Of a stretch of 64,000 nt of DNA, positions 62,341 to 64,000 are shown one piece after another. The stretch is from NCBI RefSeq assembly GCF_963676735.1, contig NZ_OY781464.1, positions 2,079,001-2,143,000 of the forward strand, given 5' to 3'. Position numbers and translations under genes: made by a program. The DNA comes from an uncultured Draconibacterium sp. (lineage in GTDB: Bacteria > Bacteroidota > Bacteroidia > Bacteroidales > Prolixibacteraceae). The notes under the pieces were generated by a model. The model did not search any database. It saw only the letters and a program-made list of their open reading frames with translations, and was not told the DNA's origin. Position 1 is the first letter of the stretch, and every line of letters starts with the position of its first letter.

Positions 62341-62703
62341 ATGGAACACAATCTGTGGTATGATGATGAAACTCAAATCATACACCTTCAATTTACCCGC
62401 GATTATCTAACCAGCGATGTAGAAGACATCCGGAAAGTGATGAATGACCTTGTCGCCGGGAAACCTTATCGTCAAATGGTCATCCAAATTAGTAAAACCG
62501 CAAAAGTTGAAAACCGCGAAACACGTGAAAAATCAAACCAGCTTTTAAAAGATTTTGACATTTCGCATGTGGCTTTTATTGGCGGAAGTGCAGCGAACCG
62601 GATGATTGCCAAGGTAATGTTAAAAACAGGTGCATTAAAAATTCAGGGCGATTTTTTTAAAACAATTGATCAGGGTGTTGAATGGATAATGAGTAAACGA
62701 TAG
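62341..62703 (+). CDS. STAS/SpoIIAA-like protein
   Basis: A 120-residue protein with the SpoIIAA-like fold pattern: N-terminal strands (DETQIIHLQFTRDY), an amphipathic helix (SDVEDIRKVMNDLVAG), RQMVIQISKTAKVENRETRE, and a C-terminal GGSAANRMIAKVMLKTGALK helix. It lacks the D-x-S phosphorylation motif of true anti-anti-sigma factors, so it may bind lipid or another small ligand. It begins the stressosome gene run, 4 bases before the RsbR-like gene. Confidence 0.8.
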   Translation: MEHNLWYDDETQIIHLQFTRDYLTSDVEDIRKVMNDLVAGKPYRQMVIQISKTAKVENRETREKSNQLLKDFDISHVAFIGGSAANRMIAKVMLKTGALKIQGDFFKTIDQGVEWIMSKR

Positions 62704-62707
62704 TATT

Positions 62708-63397
62708 ATGGCCGAAACAATAGTATTTGAAAAAGCAAAAGAAAGAATTGAGCACATTGAAGATGTTTTATCATCGGTAGCTGCCGGCGACCTTGATGTA
62801 CGAATCGAAGCTGAAATTGAAGATGATTTAACCGGAGTTGAGGAAGCAATAAACATACTTATTGAAGACCTTACCTACGAGTTAAAACAAAGTAAAAAAA
62901 TGCGCGAGGAGCTGGAAGAAAAGCTGTCGAAAATAGAGGAGCAGCAAAAAACCATTATACGCCAGCAAGACGATCTTTTGGAACTCTCGAGCCCGGTTAC
63001 CAAAGTGTGGGATAATATTCTTATTCTACCTGTAATTGGCACCCTCGATAGCCAACGTGCACAAATAATGATGGAAAACCTGCTGCAAAAAATTGTTGAC
63101 ACCGGCTGCACCATGTCGATACTTGATATTACTGGTGTACCAACCGTTGATACCCAGGTGGCCAACCACCTATTAAAAACGGTAACATCTGCCCGTTTAC
63201 TTGGAGCCGATTGTATTATCTCGGGAATTAGCCCGGCAATTGCACAAACAATTGTCCACCTGGGTATCGATCTCTCGGTAATTCGAACCAAAGCCACCCT
63301 GCAGGATGCGATGATTTACGCCATGCGAAAAAACAACCTTCTGGTTGATGGCAAAATTAAATCGGAAAATATATCTGAAACGGAAGAAAGCGAATAA
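62708..63397 (+). CDS. RsbR-like stressosome co-antagonist
   Basis: A 229-residue protein: short N-terminal HAMP-like region (about 1-60; VAAGDLDVRIEAEIEDDLTG), a coiled coil (60-95; KMREELEEKLSKIEEQQK), and a C-terminal STAS domain (95-215) with the RsbR motifs LSSPVTKVWDNILILPVIG, LDITGVPTVDTQVA (Thr142) and AIAQTIVHLGIDL. In stressosomes RsbR and RsbS form a shell that holds RsbT until a stress signal phosphorylates them. No globin-like sensor head is present; the HAMP-like start suggests a different input. Cytoplasmic. Confidence 0.88.
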   Translation: MAETIVFEKAKERIEHIEDVLSSVAAGDLDVRIEAEIEDDLTGVEEAINILIEDLTYELKQSKKMREELEEKLSKIEEQQKTIIRQQDDLLELSSPVTKVWDNILILPVIGTLDSQRAQIMMENLLQKIVDTGCTMSILDITGVPTVDTQVANHLLKTVTSARLLGADCIISGISPAIAQTIVHLGIDLSVIRTKATLQDAMIYAMRKNNLLVDGKIKSENISETEESE

Positions 63398-63400
63398 TTT

Positions 63401-63790
63401 ATGAACTTAGATTTACACGAAAAAAGAATACCCATCATAAAGATTCGTGATTTCCTTATCGTTTCTATTCAGGTTGACATGCACGACAAGCTTGCCATTC
63501 AGCTACAATCGCAAATACTCGAAGAAATTGAAAGAACGGGAGCAAAAGGAGTATTGATAGATATTTCGGTACTCGAAATGGTCGATTCTTTTATTGGGCG
63601 GATGTTGTCGGGTATGGCTTCGATGGCAGCAATTATGGATGCTGCAGTGGTTATTGTTGGCATGCAACCGGCTGTTGCAATTACCTTGGTAGAATTGGGA
63701 TTGGAAATGCCGGGAGTTGACACGGCACTAAACATGGAAAAAGGGATAGAAATGCTGGAACAACGACTGGCAAATTCAGAATTTTTGTAG
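63401..63790 (+). CDS. rsbS: RsbS stressosome antagonist
   Basis: A 129-residue single STAS domain protein: IPIIKIRDFLIVSIQVDM, VLIDISVLEMVDSFIGRML with the phosphorylatable Ser56 (the Ser59 position of B. subtilis RsbS), then AVVIVGMQPAVAITLVELGL. Forms the stressosome core with RsbR. Three bases after the RsbR-like gene. Confidence 0.93.
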   Translation: MNLDLHEKRIPIIKIRDFLIVSIQVDMHDKLAIQLQSQILEEIERTGAKGVLIDISVLEMVDSFIGRMLSGMASMAAIMDAAVVIVGMQPAVAITLVELGLEMPGVDTALNMEKGIEMLEQRLANSEFL

Positions 63791-63803
63791 AAGGAGGTAA
63801 CCC

Positions 63804-64000
63804 ATGAACGAAATTACTTTCGATAACAATTGGGAACAACTCGGCACATATCCTATTATTACTGAACACGACATTGTAAAAGTAAGGCAGTTGGTTCGGC
63901 ATCATGCCAAAGATTTCCGTATGGGAATTGTTGAACAGACACGAATTACAACTGCCGTTTCAGAGCTTTTTAGAAACATGTATAACTACGCAGGAGGTGG
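63804..64000 (+). CDS. rsbT: RsbT serine/threonine kinase (partial, cut by window end)
   Basis: The first 65 codons are visible before the window ends. They show the GHKL-kinase N-box ELFRNMYNYAGGG and an RsbT-like lead (IITEHDIVKVRQLVRHHAKD). RsbT phosphorylates RsbR and RsbS and then activates a downstream partner. The gene has a full AAGGAGG 7 bases before its ATG, the strongest ribosome-binding site in the stressosome run, possibly for higher translation of the kinase. Confidence 0.88.
   Translation, partial: MNEITFDNNWEQLGTYPIITEHDIVKVRQLVRHHAKDFRMGIVEQTRITTAVSELFRNMYNYAGG

Noticed and set aside
1..64000. tRNA, rRNA or CRISPR elements
   Set aside because: I saw no cloverleaf with the usual T-loop sequence, no ribosomal RNA stretch and no regularly spaced repeat array.

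Overview
The window comes from a member of the Bacteroidota, most likely a marine or sediment Marinilabiliales/Prolixibacteraceae-type bacterium (the family-level guess is inference). The clues are the gene order bamD-rpoZ-coaBC-DUF4835-recN, the divergent Bacteroidota form of RpoZ, TAnnTTTG-type -7 promoter boxes, weak Shine-Dalgarno sites at most genes, many SPII lipoproteins, a TonB-dependent receptor, and moderate-to-low G+C.

Layout. 1-4063 (+): end of a membrane protein, then three tandem paralogous lipoproteins with TPR-like tails; the middle one is interrupted by a TAG at a Trp that both neighbours conserve. 4211-10115 (-): housekeeping run of bamD, rpoZ, coaBC, DUF4835, recN and a CvfB-like S1 protein. 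10369-13668: an alpha-oxoamine synthase (sphingolipid-type) gene and a CE15-esterase/DUF1080 pair. 13837-36287 (-): a complete extracellular contractile injection system (eCIS) operon of 16 genes. 36619-41592: dacB, then crcB, an SDR, DUF190 and enolase, a grouping that suggests fluoride tolerance. 41676-47437: a TPR regulator divergent from a sulfatase, followed by a patch of foreign, GC-rich DNA and gene remnants. 47573-54026 (-): an outer-membrane barrel and a lipid-metabolism group (CDP-alcohol transferase, SDR, polyprenol-kinase-like, CdsA, TauE). 54330-62111: HtrA protease, 5'-nucleotidase, a secreted unknown, an M20 amidohydrolase, and an OprC-like TonB receptor with a Cys-rich partner. 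62341-64000 (+): start of a stressosome module (STAS protein, RsbR-like, RsbS, RsbT truncated by the window end).

The main system is the eCIS. In transcription order it encodes a DUF4255 terminator protein, an unknown, one sheath, two tube proteins, a 53-residue DUF5908 protein, a LysM hub protein, a VgrG-like spike, a PAAR tip, a gp25 wedge, two large baseplate proteins, a 1406-residue PKD protein, the tape measure, a putative cargo, and the AAA+ ATPase. The putative cargo is the most unusual part: one polypeptide carries the eCIS-associated DUF4157 domain, three annexin-like repeats and a calpain-type cysteine protease domain whose Cys-His-Asn triad is intact. I infer a contractile particle that loads a potentially calcium- and membrane-responsive protease for delivery into a (probably eukaryotic) target.

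A second point of interest is 46261-47437. A long inverted repeat is followed by a GC-rich lipoprotein gene with duplicated strong ribosome-binding sites, then by a 44-codon remnant of a second sulfatase and a short remnant resembling the end of enolase. This looks like a recombination scar with horizontally acquired DNA.
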